Part shown: piece after piece, positions 8,299 through 18,085 of the stretch
How the letters are laid out: each line of letters starts with the position of its first letter
Numbering within the stretch: position 1 is the stretch's first letter
Source: Pseudomonas defluvii
GTDB taxonomy: Bacteria > Pseudomonadota > Gammaproteobacteria > Pseudomonadales > Pseudomonadaceae
Assembly (NCBI RefSeq): GCF_001695625.1
Contig: NZ_MBPN01000030.1
Coordinates: 1-54,779, forward strand
Length of the DNA: 54,779 bases
Direction of reading: 5' to 3'
Notes under the pieces: generated by a model
What the model was told of the DNA's origin: nothing
The model's input: only the letters and a program-made list of their open reading frames with translations
Databases searched by the model: none
Made by a program: the position numbers and the translations under genes

Positions 8299-9882
8299 AT
8301 GACCAACCAGGCCGCCGAAGTCGCGAAGCGTCGCACTTTCGCCATTATTTCCCACCCCGATGCGGGTAAAACCACCATCACCGAGAAGCTCCTGCTGATG
8401 GGCAAGGCGATTGCCGTCGCCGGTACGGTGAAATCGCGAAAGTCCGATCGCCATGCCACCTCCGACTGGATGGAAATGGAGAAGCAGCGTGGCATCTCCA
8501 TCACCACCTCGGTGATGCAGTTCCCTTACCGCGATCACATGATCAACCTGCTCGACACCCCGGGCCACGAAGACTTCTCTGAAGATACCTACCGCACGCT
8601 GACAGCGGTGGACTCGGCGCTGATGGTCCTCGACGGCGGTAAAGGCGTTGAGCCACGTACCATTGCCCTGATGGATGTCTGCCGCCTGCGCGACACGCCT
8701 ATCGTCAGCTTCATCAACAAACTCGACCGTGATATTCGTGACCCGATCGAGTTGCTCGACGAGATCGAAGCGGTCCTGAAGATCAAGGCCGCGCCGATCA
8801 CCTGGCCGATCGGCTGCTACAAGGACTTCAAGGGTGTTTACCACCTGTCCGGCGACTACATCATTGTCTACACCCCGGGCCACGGTCACGAGCGTACCGA
8901 GGTGAAGATCATCGAGAAACTCGACTCGGACGAGGCCCGCGCGCACCTGGGTGATGAATACGAGCGTTTCATCGAGCAACTGGAACTGGTTCAGGGCGCT
9001 TGCCATGAGTTCGACCAGGACGAGTTCATGAACGGTGAGTTGACGCCGGTGTTCTTTGGTACCGCGCTGGGCAACTTTGGTGTGGACCATGTCCTTGACG
9101 CCGTGGTCGACTGGGCGCCGCGTCCGCTGCCGCGTGTAGCCAATGAGCGCACGGTGGAGCCGACCGAAGAGAAGTTCAGCGGTTTCGTCTTCAAAATCCA
9201 GGCGAACATGGACCCGAAACACCGCGACCGTATCGCCTTCATGCGGATCTGTTCGGGCCGTTACGAGAAGGGCATGAAGATGCGCCATGTACGCACCGGC
9301 AAAGACCTGCGTATCGGCGATGCTCTGACCTTCTTCTCCTCCGAGCGTGAGCAACTGGAGGAAGCCTGGGCCGGCGACATCATCGGTTTGCATAACCACG
9401 GCACCATCCAGATTGGCGACACCTTCACGGAAGGTGAGAATCTGGGCTTCACCGGCATTCCTCACTTTGCCCCTGAACTGTTCCGCCGCGTTCGCCTTAA
9501 AGACCCGCTCAAGTCCAAGCAATTGCGTCAGGGCCTGCAGCAGTTGGCCGAAGAAGGCGCGACCCAGGTGTTCTTCCCCGAGCGCAGCAACGACATCATT
9601 CTCGGTGCCGTGGGTGTTCTGCAGTTCGATGTGGTCGCCAGCCGTTTGAAGGAAGAGTACAAGGTTGAATGCGCCTACGAGCCGATCACCGTGTGGTCGG
9701 CCCGCTGGATCCAGTGCGACGACAAGAAGAAGATCGAGGAATTCAAGGTCAAGGCCATGGAAAACCTGGCCATCGACGGTGGTGGTCACCTGACCTACCT
9801 GGCGCCGACCCGGGTCAACCTGGCACTGATGGAAGAGCGCTGGCCAGATGTGAAGTTCCGCGCCACGCGCGAGCACCACTAA
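8299..9882 (+). CDS. prfC: Peptide chain release factor 3 (RF3)
   Basis: A 527-residue translational GTPase that removes RF1/RF2 from the ribosome after peptide release. The GTPase motifs are intact: G1 SHPDAGKTT (residues 18-26), G2/switch I with [10 protein letters not shown]3 DTPGHEDF and G4 NKLDRD. Domain II and the RF3-specific C-terminal domain follow ([22 protein letters not shown]). The length is that of the family. ATG 8299 follows AGGCGA and a TATAAT promoter. It appears monocistronic, ending just before a REP-like element. Confidence 0.96.
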   Translation: MTNQAAEVAKRRTFAIISHPDAGKTTITEKLLLMGKAIAVAGTVKSRKSDRHATSDWMEMEKQRGISITTSVMQFPYRDHMINLLDTPGHEDFSEDTYRTLTAVDSALMVLDGGKGVEPRTIALMDVCRLRDTPIVSFINKLDRDIRDPIELLDEIEAVLKIKAAPITWPIGCYKDFKGVYHLSGDYIIVYTPGHGHERTEVKIIEKLDSDEARAHLGDEYERFIEQLELVQGACHEFDQDEFMNGELTPVFFGTALGNFGVDHVLDAVVDWAPRPLPRVANERTVEPTEEKFSGFVFKIQANMDPKHRDRIAFMRICSGRYEKGMKMRHVRTGKDLRIGDALTFFSSEREQLEEAWAGDIIGLHNHGTIQIGDTFTEGENLGFTGIPHFAPELFRRVRLKDPLKSKQLRQGLQQLAEEGATQVFFPERSNDIILGAVGVLQFDVVASRLKEEYKVECAYEPITVWSARWIQCDDKKKIEEFKVKAMENLAIDGGGHLTYLAPTRVNLALMEERWPDVKFRATREHH

Positions 9883-9886
9883 ACCT

Positions 9887-9952
9887 CGCCGGCAAGCCCG
9901 TTCCTGCAACCCAGCACGCCTGAGGCTGTTGTGGGCGACGGGCTTGCCTGCG
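9887..9952. repeat. REP-like palindrome after prfC
   Basis: CGCCGGCAAGCCCGTTCCTGC at the left and CGACGGGCTTGCCTGCG at the right pair imperfectly across an 18-base loop. The GGCAAGCCCGT core is the same as in the elements at 27-103 and 6563-6617. It separates convergent prfC and the large toxin-like gene. Confidence 0.65.
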
Positions 9953-9965
9953 TACAGGTGTCGCG

Positions 9966-12900
9966 TTAGCCGCCTACGCGAGCTGCCGGTACGCTCGGGC
10001 TATGCAGACGTTCACCCATGCGGAAGATCAGCAAGGTCAACGAGTCGGCGTTTTTCAGCATGATTTGCGCACGCTTTTCTGCATCGTTCAGAAAAACCTG
10101 ACGGGCATCGTCGAGGTTTTTAGCGCCCGTGGTCTGCAGGATGAATCGCCGCCCCTTTCGATCATCGTCACGAATGTCGCGTGGGGCGCCATTCGGGTGA
10201 TCCTGTATGACAAACAACTCATTGGCCGGTGTGCGGTGTGAGAATGTGGTGTCTTGGCGTTGCCTCAGCCAGAGTGTCTTGGGAACAGGCGCCAGCAGGT
10301 TCAGGAAGGGCAAGGTGCCTTCGTTGTAGCAGATGTCGCGCGTGTTGTAGGCCAGGTGCGTGAACTCGTGAACCAGCACGGCTGCCCTGAAAATCGCGGC
10401 AGCATCGTCTTGCGTGTAGCCGGCACGGAAGGTGAATTGGTTGGCGAAATTGTAGTCAAAGTAGCCGTCGAGCATGAAAATCTGCTTCTCGAGATCCGAA
10501 GGCACCGTGAACGCCAGTCCTTGGCTGTTAATTGTGCTTGTACCGATGATGTAGCGTGACGAGGACTGCGGCGAGTAGCTGCCCGATCCCATCATATCGA
10601 TGACGGCATTGACCGACTCATGCATGGATTGCCGGAGTGGCTCGGTCAGGGCCGGTACACCGAAGAAGTCGCTGATGATGCGTTGGGTTTCTACCGGGAC
10701 GTGTGTGGCTGGATCGGCGTTGCGCAGGTTTTTCAGGCAGTTCGTCAAGTACATCATGGCGGTGCGATGTGCCTGGCGTATTTTTTGCGCGCGGCTGGGC
10801 ATCATGTTTTGAATCTGCCGCATTCCGCTCGCGACGATAATGACGTTTTCCCGGCGAGCCTTCCAGCGCGTGTACTGGCCACCTAGCCGAGTGAGGACAG
10901 CGCCATGCTCTATCGGAAGCGGCAGCGTCGGGTCGATCTCCCATCGGTTGGCGGCGCTCAGGCGCAAACGAGGGCCAAGGTTATCTTCAGCCTCATCGAT
11001 CAGGTACCAGTTGGCGTCCGAGAAGGTTGCCCGGTATACGTGTCCATTGATATTGACATAGTGTTTGCCTGTGGCCGCGTCTCTGTAGACCTGAGTCAGG
11101 CTGTCGAACACCATTAACTCCAGCGCTTGGGTGGGTGCTTCATAGCGTGCCAAGGGTATGGGGGAGTGCTCGTCAAGGTACAGGTTTTGCCAGAACTGGC
11201 GTTCGGCATTAAGGTTTTCTACGTCGCCCAGCGTGCTGGCGCTGTGGCCAATCAGCAGGCTTTGCACCAATACGCACAGCAGTTCGGCGGTATGCGCCGG
11301 CCAATCGCTGCCCTCGTCGTTACGTGCAATTTTTAGCACCGTCATTTCTGCCTGCCAGGCGCCGAGCAGCAGTCCAATCTTGCCCGGTACGAAAAAACTC
11401 AGTTGGTTGAACACAAGCCCGAGGATATGTTTGAGCGACTCCCAGTCAGCCTTTTCGGTGCTGATCAGTTGGGCGTCCAGCATGCGCTTGAGGGTGCGAA
11501 TGTTTTCCTCGAACAGGTAATGCAGCGCGTTGCCCTTGACCGGCAGGTTGGCAAGGGTAACGGGGCCTGGTCTCGATAACGGCAGGTCGAAGTCCGATTC
11601 TGCACTGAAGGGCAAGTGGGGTTCGTCGAAGCCATTGTTGTCATAGCGTCTGCGCAAGGGCTCTGGTAACTGGGCGAGAACCAGGGCTTGCAACGCGGTG
11701 TCTGTCTTCAGTTGCGCCAGTAGTGCTGTGGTGCTGCTGAATTCCTTGAACGTAAAACTTTCGCAGTACGGGGCATAGAGCACTACGGGGTCGGTGTCTT
11801 CTGCTCGAAACAGGTAGAGGTCAGGGACAATATCGGCGGGTAAATCCGATTGTGCGATCAGCGCCAGCGGTGTCAGTTGGATGCGCTTGCCGTCCAGCGG
11901 TAAGCGGGCGGTCGCATCAGGCATTTGTACCACTTGCTTCACAAAGGCTACTGCAGTTTTACTCAGGTTTCGCCTCAGGTAGGCATTGAATGCACGTTCA
12001 AGCATTTGGTCGGGTACTTGGCGGCAAAACAGCTCTAGGCGATGGTTGAAGCCGGGGCTGGCAGGGTCAAATGTCTGACTGAACAATGTTTGATAGTTGC
12101 TACCAATGTCCAGGCGCCTGACCAGGTCCTTGATGTAGTCCACGTTCATTGCTGTGGGGGGCGCTGCACCGTTTTCCAATTCCAGTGCGGTGATGGGGTT
12201 GCTCCAGTCTCGGAAGTGATTCAGTGCATATTCGACCAATGTTTGTCGATGGTGGATGCATTCGCCTGTAGAGCCTGAGGGCACTTCGCCAGTGGGCGGT
12301 AGCGTTGAGATGCAGGCGATGGTGGTGATGAAAATGGCATCCGGCGGATAGCGTTTGGCCGGAAAGTCGCTATCAAGCTGAGTGGCCAGTCGCTCATAGG
12401 CATAGTCCGCGATGGTGGGCATATCGGAGAGGTAATCCTCTTCCGAGGTGATATTGAGCAGGTTGCGCCCCAGGATTTCCAGATAATCGAATTTCTCCTG
12501 GTAGGTTGCATCCAGCAGCCACTTCGGGATTGCCGCGCGCACGGTTTGTTCGCGTATTTCATGCTTGAAGCGCAGCAACTGTACTTCGCTGCTGTCCATG
12601 GGCGTATAGGTATGCAGCAGTTCCGGCAGACCACTGCCCGACAGCCCGGCATTGATGATCTGATCGAAGACGAACAGGGTGTTGCGCTGGCGAAGGTTGC
12701 TGTCGAGGGCTTCGAGCCGTTGCAGCACATTGCTCTTTATCGGGCTCCAGTTCAAGGTCGGTGGCGTCACTTGCGGCGCCATAGGGGCGTTATCCGGCAG
12801 CACGCTATCCTCTTCTGCAACGCAATCGTAGAGTGATTCTGCGCTGTGAAAGTTGGTTAGCCGCGCCTGAAGCTTCTGGTTGAGGGACTGGAGTGACGTG

Positions 12901-15053
12901 AAGGTTTCGAAGCCTAATGCCCGTGTCCACAGGATCAGGGGGGCTTCTGCTGTTTCCAGGGGGGTGCGTGACAGTAGCAAGAGGTTGGCAACCTGCGTTT
13001 CGTGCTTGCCCTCGTAGGTAATGTTCAGTTGCCAAACCATGGCCGGAGCACCCTCCAGCAGCGGCCGGGTGCGTGATATCGGGTAGTTGAGCACCGCTTG
13101 GATGAGGTCGATTGCCGGTTGTTCGAGGGTGTTTTTCTGACGAGCCAGCCGCAGTTCCAGCCGCAGTGTCAAGCCGTACAGGTTTTGTGCCGTGTGTCGC
13201 TCTTGGTTCTGATTACGCACGACTGCATGGGCCAGATAATGACGAAGTGAGCCGGTCACTTTGTCGACACACTGGTTGATGACCGGGGCTGTCAGTTGCG
13301 GCAGCAGCGCTTGAGCGTTGGCGGCCAGGCGGTGTTCTGCCGGCTGTTGAGTCGCCGACGTCGCATTTCGTTTGCTCAGGTTTTCCCAGATCAACTCACT
13401 GAGGCTCTGGTTGGGGGTTCCATCGGCGCCGTTCTGCAGTAGGACAGACGCTGCCGGCATGGAGCCGAGTAGGTAGCACAGGTTGTTTTCAATCAGCGAC
13501 AGGGTGACGGAATCCAGGCTTGGACGGGCTTCCAGCAGTTGTGTGTTGTTCTGTTCCACGCGGCGTTTGATGTGCTTCAGGTCTTGGAGCGAAAGCGTTT
13601 CGCTGTTCAAGTCATGCTTGATTGCCGTGAGCGAGGCGCTGCTCTCTCTATCCTTGCGGACATACGGCATCATCAGGCGTGGCAGGCAGGGATCAATCAA
13701 GCTCTCCAGCTCAAGGGCTTTCTGACAGACACTGACAAACGCCAATGGGCCTTGTTGCCGCAGGGCCTGGGTCAGGCGCTGGCGCGGTACGCTCAGTAGG
13801 CGTTGGGTGTAGGTTTGCAGGGCCGGAGCCTGCATGGGTAGCAGCGGCACGTCACCGATTGCCAGTGTATCCAAGAACGCCTGGCGGTTTGTGTGACGCT
13901 TCAGCCCCCCGGTAGGGGTGTAGCTATAGCACGGAGTTGACGGCGCATCCGCAGTGCCCAGCAACATGACGGTTTCCAGCGGAACTGTCGCGGTTGTCGA
14001 GGCTGTGGGTTTCAGGTACCAGGCCTGCAGCTCCGGTAAGTGTTCTGCCTTGGACCATTTGATCAGGGTCCTGTACTCCTGGTTGCTCAGGTCGTTACTC
14101 CAGGCGAGCTGGGTTAGGGCTTCAAGAAAACGGCTGCGTAACGCATGGGTCAGTTGCTCGGTAGGGCTCAGGCCCTCGGAGCGTGATGCTGCCCAGTGGT
14201 TATCAAGCTGAGTGGTGCAGTGCTCACTCAGCTGCGCCCGAGTCAGGCGCAGTGCGGTATTGAGTTTTTTTTGGTCTTGCGCGCTGGCTCGCGTGCCGTC
14301 GGGGTTCAGCAGTTCATGTGCCCCGTTTCCAATGAGTGTGGGGTCTGCCAGCGTTTCCAGAAGGGTATCGTTCAGGCTTTGGTGATAATCCTGCCCCTGG
14401 GCGCGGTTGGACAGGCGCTGAGCGGACACTTTGACTTCCCGAGTAGCGGGGTTGATGGCTGCATCGGGCCACTGCACGCGTAGTTGGGTCACGAAGGCTT
14501 GGGTTAGTAGCGTTTCGGGAGCCGGCTGGTTGAGGAGCAGGGTTTGCAGGGTGGTCAGGTTCTGGCCGAGACGTGAATTGATGCTCAGCATCAACCACTC
14601 AAATATCGCCCCTTCGATCAGGTTGTCTTCCAGGTCCACGACCGGGTCGTTACGCCATTGTCGATAGGCTTCAGCATCGGTGTACTGCAGCAGTGCCATG
14701 GCGGTCTCGGCGTTACCGAGCATCTGGATGAGTGCATTGCGAGCCTGCAGACGATCATCGAATTTCATGATGCCCAGTACAGGGTTGTAGATGAACACTG
14801 CTGTTTGCGTGGAGTGGCTGATCAGCAGTGTCGAGATCAGGGCAATGGTTTGACCGGATGCGCTCACCGCATCGAGGTAGTCCACGCGTGTATCCGCGCG
14901 AGCGTCGGGCTGAGGCGCCGTGCTGGTCAGGCGTGAGAGCTGGTTTGCCTCCACGGCGCTAATACGTTCAGCAGAGGCGGCGTCTTGCAGGTGATCTTCA
15001 AAGCGTTTGTGCAGTGCATCGGTGTGATAGTACGGGAGGGTATTGAGGCTCAT
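9966..15053 (-). CDS. Giant dermonecrotic-toxin-like (DUF6543-type) protein with C-terminal zinc-metallopeptidase signature
   Basis: A 1695-residue protein with no signal peptide. Its middle (roughly 1190-1300: YLFEENIRTLKRMLDAQ, then ADWESLKHILGLVFNQLSFFVPGKIGLLLG) resembles the hydrophobic region of Pseudomonas proteins annotated with a dermonecrotic toxin N-terminal domain (DUF6543), and the following VYRDAATGKHYVNINGHVYRA resembles their repeated 'xVxINGxxYR' segment. Near the C-terminus, VHEFTH (H1562, E1563, H1566) is followed by NTRDICY (D1573, Y1576). HExxH plus TxDxxY with this spacing is the signature of M35-type 'aspzincin' metallopeptidases. I therefore infer a polymorphic toxin-like protease. 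Start ATG 15053 has a poor Shine-Dalgarno sequence. No immunity, Rhs, Vgr or secretion gene is adjacent; the gene stands alone between core genes prfC and dppF. The assignment to DUF6543 is from memory of the family's look. Confidence 0.7.
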   Translation of the reverse strand: MSLNTLPYYHTDALHKRFEDHLQDAASAERISAVEANQLSRLTSTAPQPDARADTRVDYLDAVSASGQTIALISTLLISHSTQTAVFIYNPVLGIMKFDDRLQARNALIQMLGNAETAMALLQYTDAEAYRQWRNDPVVDLEDNLIEGAIFEWLMLSINSRLGQNLTTLQTLLLNQPAPETLLTQAFVTQLRVQWPDAAINPATREVKVSAQRLSNRAQGQDYHQSLNDTLLETLADPTLIGNGAHELLNPDGTRASAQDQKKLNTALRLTRAQLSEHCTTQLDNHWAASRSEGLSPTEQLTHALRSRFLEALTQLAWSNDLSNQEYRTLIKWSKAEHLPELQAWYLKPTASTTATVPLETVMLLGTADAPSTPCYSYTPTGGLKRHTNRQAFLDTLAIGDVPLLPMQAPALQTYTQRLLSVPRQRLTQALRQQGPLAFVSVCQKALELESLIDPCLPRLMMPYVRKDRESSASLTAIKHDLNSETLSLQDLKHIKRRVEQNNTQLLEARPSLDSVTLSLIENNLCYLLGSMPAASVLLQNGADGTPNQSLSELIWENLSKRNATSATQQPAEHRLAANAQALLPQLTAPVINQCVDKVTGSLRHYLAHAVVRNQNQERHTAQNLYGLTLRLELRLARQKNTLEQPAIDLIQAVLNYPISRTRPLLEGAPAMVWQLNITYEGKHETQVANLLLLSRTPLETAEAPLILWTRALGFETFTSLQSLNQKLQARLTNFHSAESLYDCVAEEDSVLPDNAPMAPQVTPPTLNWSPIKSNVLQRLEALDSNLRQRNTLFVFDQIINAGLSGSGLPELLHTYTPMDSSEVQLLRFKHEIREQTVRAAIPKWLLDATYQEKFDYLEILGRNLLNITSEEDYLSDMPTIADYAYERLATQLDSDFPAKRYPPDAIFITTIACISTLPPTGEVPSGSTGECIHHRQTLVEYALNHFRDWSNPITALELENGAAPPTAMNVDYIKDLVRRLDIGSNYQTLFSQTFDPASPGFNHRLELFCRQVPDQMLERAFNAYLRRNLSKTAVAFVKQVVQMPDATARLPLDGKRIQLTPLALIAQSDLPADIVPDLYLFRAEDTDPVVLYAPYCESFTFKEFSSTTALLAQLKTDTALQALVLAQLPEPLRRRYDNNGFDEPHLPFSAESDFDLPLSRPGPVTLANLPVKGNALHYLFEENIRTLKRMLDAQLISTEKADWESLKHILGLVFNQLSFFVPGKIGLLLGAWQAEMTVLKIARNDEGSDWPAHTAELLCVLVQSLLIGHSASTLGDVENLNAERQFWQNLYLDEHSPIPLARYEAPTQALELMVFDSLTQVYRDAATGKHYVNINGHVYRATFSDANWYLIDEAEDNLGPRLRLSAANRWEIDPTLPLPIEHGAVLTRLGGQYTRWKARRENVIIVASGMRQIQNMMPSRAQKIRQAHRTAMMYLTNCLKNLRNADPATHVPVETQRIISDFFGVPALTEPLRQSMHESVNAVIDMMGSGSYSPQSSSRYIIGTSTINSQGLAFTVPSDLEKQIFMLDGYFDYNFANQFTFRAGYTQDDAAAIFRAAVLVHEFTHLAYNTRDICYNEGTLPFLNLLAPVPKTLWLRQRQDTTFSHRTPANELFVIQDHPNGAPRDIRDDDRKGRRFILQTTGAKNLDDARQVFLNDAEKRAQIMLKNADSLTLLIFRMGERLHSPSVPAARVGG

Positions 15054-15105
15054 GGCACAGTCTCGGCAGGTGGTTAGGCTGTCCGGGCTGCTGTACGTGA
15101 ACGCA

Positions 15106-15139
15106 GCACCCCGGCGGTGGGTTCACGGTGCCGGGGTGC
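15106..15139 (-). terminator. Hairpin ending the dpp operon
   Basis: GCACCCCGGC (15106-15115) and GCCGGGGTGC (15130-15139) make a perfect 10-bp GC-rich stem with a 14-base loop. It lies 57 bases past the dppF stop and before the toxin-like gene on the same strand. There is no T-tract, so it may be a processed or Rho-assisted end. Confidence 0.55.
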
Positions 15140-15195
15140 GGTGTCTCAAAGGTGATATTTATTTCAAGGGTGCTGCTGACACTGCCATGTCTCTG

Positions 15196-16164
15196 CTAGA
15201 GGAACTGCTCTGCGTAGTGACAGGCGACCTGCCGTGTTTCCACCTGACGGAACGCCGGTACCTCCTGGGCGCAACGTTCGGTGGCGTGGGGGCAGCGTTT
15301 GTGGAATGCACAACCTGATGGTGGGTCCAGCGGGTTGGGCAGTTCGCCAGCGATCTTGATTTTCGGTTTGAGCGGGTCCGGGTGCAAGGTCGGGGTTGCT
15401 GACAACAAGGCCTGGGTGTAGGGGTGCAGTGGCCTGTTGTAGATGTCTTCTTTCGGGCCCATTTCTGCCGGGCGGCCGAGGTACATCACCAGGACCTGGT
15501 CGGCCACGTGTCGCACCACGGCCAGGTTGTGGGAGATGAACACATACGCCGTGTTGAACTCATTTTGCAGGTCCATGAACAGGTTCAACACTTGCGCCTG
15601 GATAGACACGTCCAGCGCCGAGGTTGGCTCGTCGGCCACCAGCACCTTGGGTTGCAGCATCATGGCTCGGGCGAGAGCGATACGCTGGCGCTGACCGCCA
15701 GAAAACATATGCGGGTAGCGTTGGTAGTGTTCAGGGCGAAGGCCGACCTGTTGCATCATCGCCTGAACCTTCTCTCGTCGTTCGGCTTTGGAGAGGTTGG
15801 TGTTGATCAGCAAGGGTTCGGCGAGTTGGTCGCCAATCTTCTGTCGAGGGTTCAACGAAGCATAGGGGCTCTGGAAAACCATCTGCACATCTTTGCGCAG
15901 TTGTTTGCGCTGAGCCTTGTTGGCGCCCGTGACTTCTTGCCCGGCAATTTTCAGGGAGCCGGAGGAGGGTTCTTCAATAAGGGTCAGGGCCCGGGCCAGG
16001 GTTGATTTGCCACAGCCGGACTCACCCACGACTGCCAGGGTCTTGCCGGCTTCCAGTTCAAAGGAGACGCCATTCAGCGCGCGGACCAGTGCGTGGCCTT
16101 TGAACAGGCCACGTGAGACTTCGTAGTGACGGGTAAGCTCACGGGCGGTAAGAACGACGCTCAT
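15196..16164 (-). CDS. dppF: Dipeptide ABC transporter ATPase DppF
   Basis: A 322-residue ATP-binding subunit of the dipeptide importer. Walker A is GESGCGKS, the signature FSGGQRQR and Walker B VLVADEPTSALD. The oligopeptide-transporter C-terminal region has the Cys cluster GCAFHKRCPHATERC that can hold an iron-sulfur centre in this family. It works as a heterodimer with DppD. The start is the ATG at 16164: GGAGGTGG lies just upstream, and the dppD stop overlaps it by one base (TAATG), so translation is coupled. The open frame extends to 16197 but those codons lie within dppD. Confidence 0.95.
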   Translation of the reverse strand: MSVVLTARELTRHYEVSRGLFKGHALVRALNGVSFELEAGKTLAVVGESGCGKSTLARALTLIEEPSSGSLKIAGQEVTGANKAQRKQLRKDVQMVFQSPYASLNPRQKIGDQLAEPLLINTNLSKAERREKVQAMMQQVGLRPEHYQRYPHMFSGGQRQRIALARAMMLQPKVLVADEPTSALDVSIQAQVLNLFMDLQNEFNTAYVFISHNLAVVRHVADQVLVMYLGRPAEMGPKEDIYNRPLHPYTQALLSATPTLHPDPLKPKIKIAGELPNPLDPPSGCAFHKRCPHATERCAQEVPAFRQVETRQVACHYAEQFL

Positions 16165-17132
16165 TACGCCACCTCCTGGTTCAGCGGGTAGAAACAACGG
16201 ACCAGGCTGTGAGCCTGTCTGTCCAGGTTCGGACGTTGCTGGCGGCAGTGATCCTGAACGTAGGGGCAGCGCGGTGAGAGCAGGCAGCCCTGTGGTCTGT
16301 CATAGCGCCCTGGAACGATACCGGGCAAGGTTGCCAGGCGTGCAGCGCCTTCACTGTGCTCGGGAATGGCCGCCAGCAGCGCTTCGCTGTAAGGGTGCGC
16401 AGGCACCTCGAACAGCGTTGGAACCTGGCCAATTTCAACGGCTTGGCCGGCGTACATGACGCATACGCGCCTGGCTGTTTCGGCGACCACGGCCAGGTCA
16501 TGGGTGATCAGGATCAGGGCCATGTCCTGCTCCTGTTGCAGGTTGAGCAGCAACTCCATGATCTGCGCTTGAATGGTGACGTCCAGTGCGGTGGTCGGCT
16601 CGTCGGCGATCAGCAACTTGGGCTCGCCGGCAATCGCCATGGCAATCGCCACGCGTTGGCTCATGCCGCCCGAGAGTTGGTGCGGGTAGGCGTCCAGCCG
16701 GCTTTCAGCCGCCGGAATTTCGACTTTCTTGAGGAGTTCCAGCGCCCGCTGGCGGGCTGCCTTGCCGCGCAGACCAAGGTGCTGGCGCAGCACTTCCTCG
16801 ATCTGAAAACCGACGGTATAGCTGGGATTGAGCGCGGTCATCGGGTCCTGGAAGACCATCGCCAGGTCCTTGCCGACGACCTTGCGCCGTTGCCGCGCGC
16901 TGAGCTTGAGCATGTCGTTGCCGTCGAACGTCATGCTGTCGGCGGTGACGATGCCGGGGGCGTCGATCAGGCCCATCAGTGCCATCATGGTCACGGATTT
17001 CCCCGAACCGGACTCGCCGACGATGGCCAGCACTTCGCCTTTTTCCACGCTGAGGTCGAGACCGTCGACCACGGGGACCGCCTTGGCATCGCCAAAGCGC
17101 ACATTGAGATTGTTGATCTGCAACAGTGACAT
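16164..17132 (-). CDS. dppD: Dipeptide ABC transporter ATPase DppD
   Basis: A 322-residue ATPase with Walker A GESGSGKS, signature LSGGMSQR, Walker [13 protein letters not shown] and the C-terminal Cys cluster [14 protein letters not shown]. It pairs with DppF to power peptide import through DppB/DppC. The start chosen is ATG 17132, with GAGGAGAC upstream and the family N-terminus [14 protein letters not shown]. It begins 10 bases after the dppC stop and overlaps dppF by one base. Confidence 0.95.
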   Translation of the reverse strand: MSLLQINNLNVRFGDAKAVPVVDGLDLSVEKGEVLAIVGESGSGKSVTMMALMGLIDAPGIVTADSMTFDGNDMLKLSARQRRKVVGKDLAMVFQDPMTALNPSYTVGFQIEEVLRQHLGLRGKAARQRALELLKKVEIPAAESRLDAYPHQLSGGMSQRVAIAMAIAGEPKLLIADEPTTALDVTIQAQIMELLLNLQQEQDMALILITHDLAVVAETARRVCVMYAGQAVEIGQVPTLFEVPAHPYSEALLAAIPEHSEGAARLATLPGIVPGRYDRPQGCLLSPRCPYVQDHCRQQRPNLDRQAHSLVRCFYPLNQEVA

Positions 17133-17142
17133 GGGCGTCTCC

Positions 17143-18075
17143 TCAGGCGGCATTCTTGAGTTTCGGGTCCAGCGCGTCGCGCAGCCCGTCGCCCATCAGG
17201 TTGATTGCCAGCACGCTGAGCAAAATGGTCAGGCCGGGCAGGCTCACGACCCACCAGGCGCGCTCGATGTAATCGCGGGCCGAGGCCAGCATGGTGCCCC
17301 ACTCGGGAGTTGGCGGTTGTACGCCCAGGCCGAGGAAGCCCAGGGCCGCGGCATCGAGGATGGCCGAGGAAAAACTCAAGGTGGCCTGGACGATCAGCGG
17401 CGCCATGCAGTTGGGCAATACGGTGATGAACATCAGCCGTGGCAAGCTGGCACCGGCCAGGCGCGCAGCGGTCACGTAGTCACGGTTCAGTTCTCCCATC
17501 ACCGCGGCACGGGTCAGGCGCACGTAGGACGGCAACGAAACGATGGCAATGGCAATCACGGTGTTGATCAGGCCAGGGCCGAGAATGGCTACGATGGCCA
17601 CGGCCAGCAGCAGCGAAGGCAGGGCCAGCATGACGTCCATCAGGCGCATGATCGACGGGCCGAGCAGGCGTGGAAAGAACCCGGCCAACAGCCCCATCAG
17701 CACTCCGGGAATCAGCGACATGACCACTGAGGACAGGCCGATCAGCAAGGACAGTCGCGAGCCATGGATCAGTCGCGAGAGCAGGTCGCGGCCGAGCTCG
17801 TCGGTGCCGAGGATGAACTGCCAGGTGCCGCCTTCGAGCCAGACCGGCGGGGTCAGCAGGAAATCTCGGTACTGTTCGCTTGGCTGATGGGGCGCGACCC
17901 ATGGCGCGAAGAGCGCACAGAATACGATCAGGCACATGAACAGCAGGCCGGCGAAGGCGCCTTTGTTGCGGGCGAAGGCCTGCCAGAATTCGGTGTACGG
18001 CGATGGGTAGAGCAGGCTCTGGTCCACGGCGCTGGGTGGCACGGCAGAGGCGGATTTTACGATTGGGTCAGTCAT
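17143..18075 (-). CDS. dppC: Dipeptide ABC transporter permease DppC
   Basis: A 310-residue inner-membrane permease with an N-terminal cytoplasmic segment, a first helix near 40-60 ([22 protein letters not shown]) and the five-helix BPD transport domain. The EAA loop is visible as [26 protein letters not shown] and contacts the ATPases. It forms the channel with DppB. It sits between dppB (10-base gap) and dppD (10-base gap). Confidence 0.94.
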   Translation of the reverse strand: MTDPIVKSASAVPPSAVDQSLLYPSPYTEFWQAFARNKGAFAGLLFMCLIVFCALFAPWVAPHQPSEQYRDFLLTPPVWLEGGTWQFILGTDELGRDLLSRLIHGSRLSLLIGLSSVVMSLIPGVLMGLLAGFFPRLLGPSIMRLMDVMLALPSLLLAVAIVAILGPGLINTVIAIAIVSLPSYVRLTRAAVMGELNRDYVTAARLAGASLPRLMFITVLPNCMAPLIVQATLSFSSAILDAAALGFLGLGVQPPTPEWGTMLASARDYIERAWWVVSLPGLTILLSVLAINLMGDGLRDALDPKLKNAA

Positions 18076-18085
18076 TGTCTTGGCC

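Noticed and set aside
8140..9909. A 589-codon open frame on the minus strand opposite prfC
   Set aside because: It is the antisense shadow of a high-GC gene with every RF3 motif; its translation is rich in His/Gln/Val/Gly with no recognisable domain and no Shine-Dalgarno sequence.
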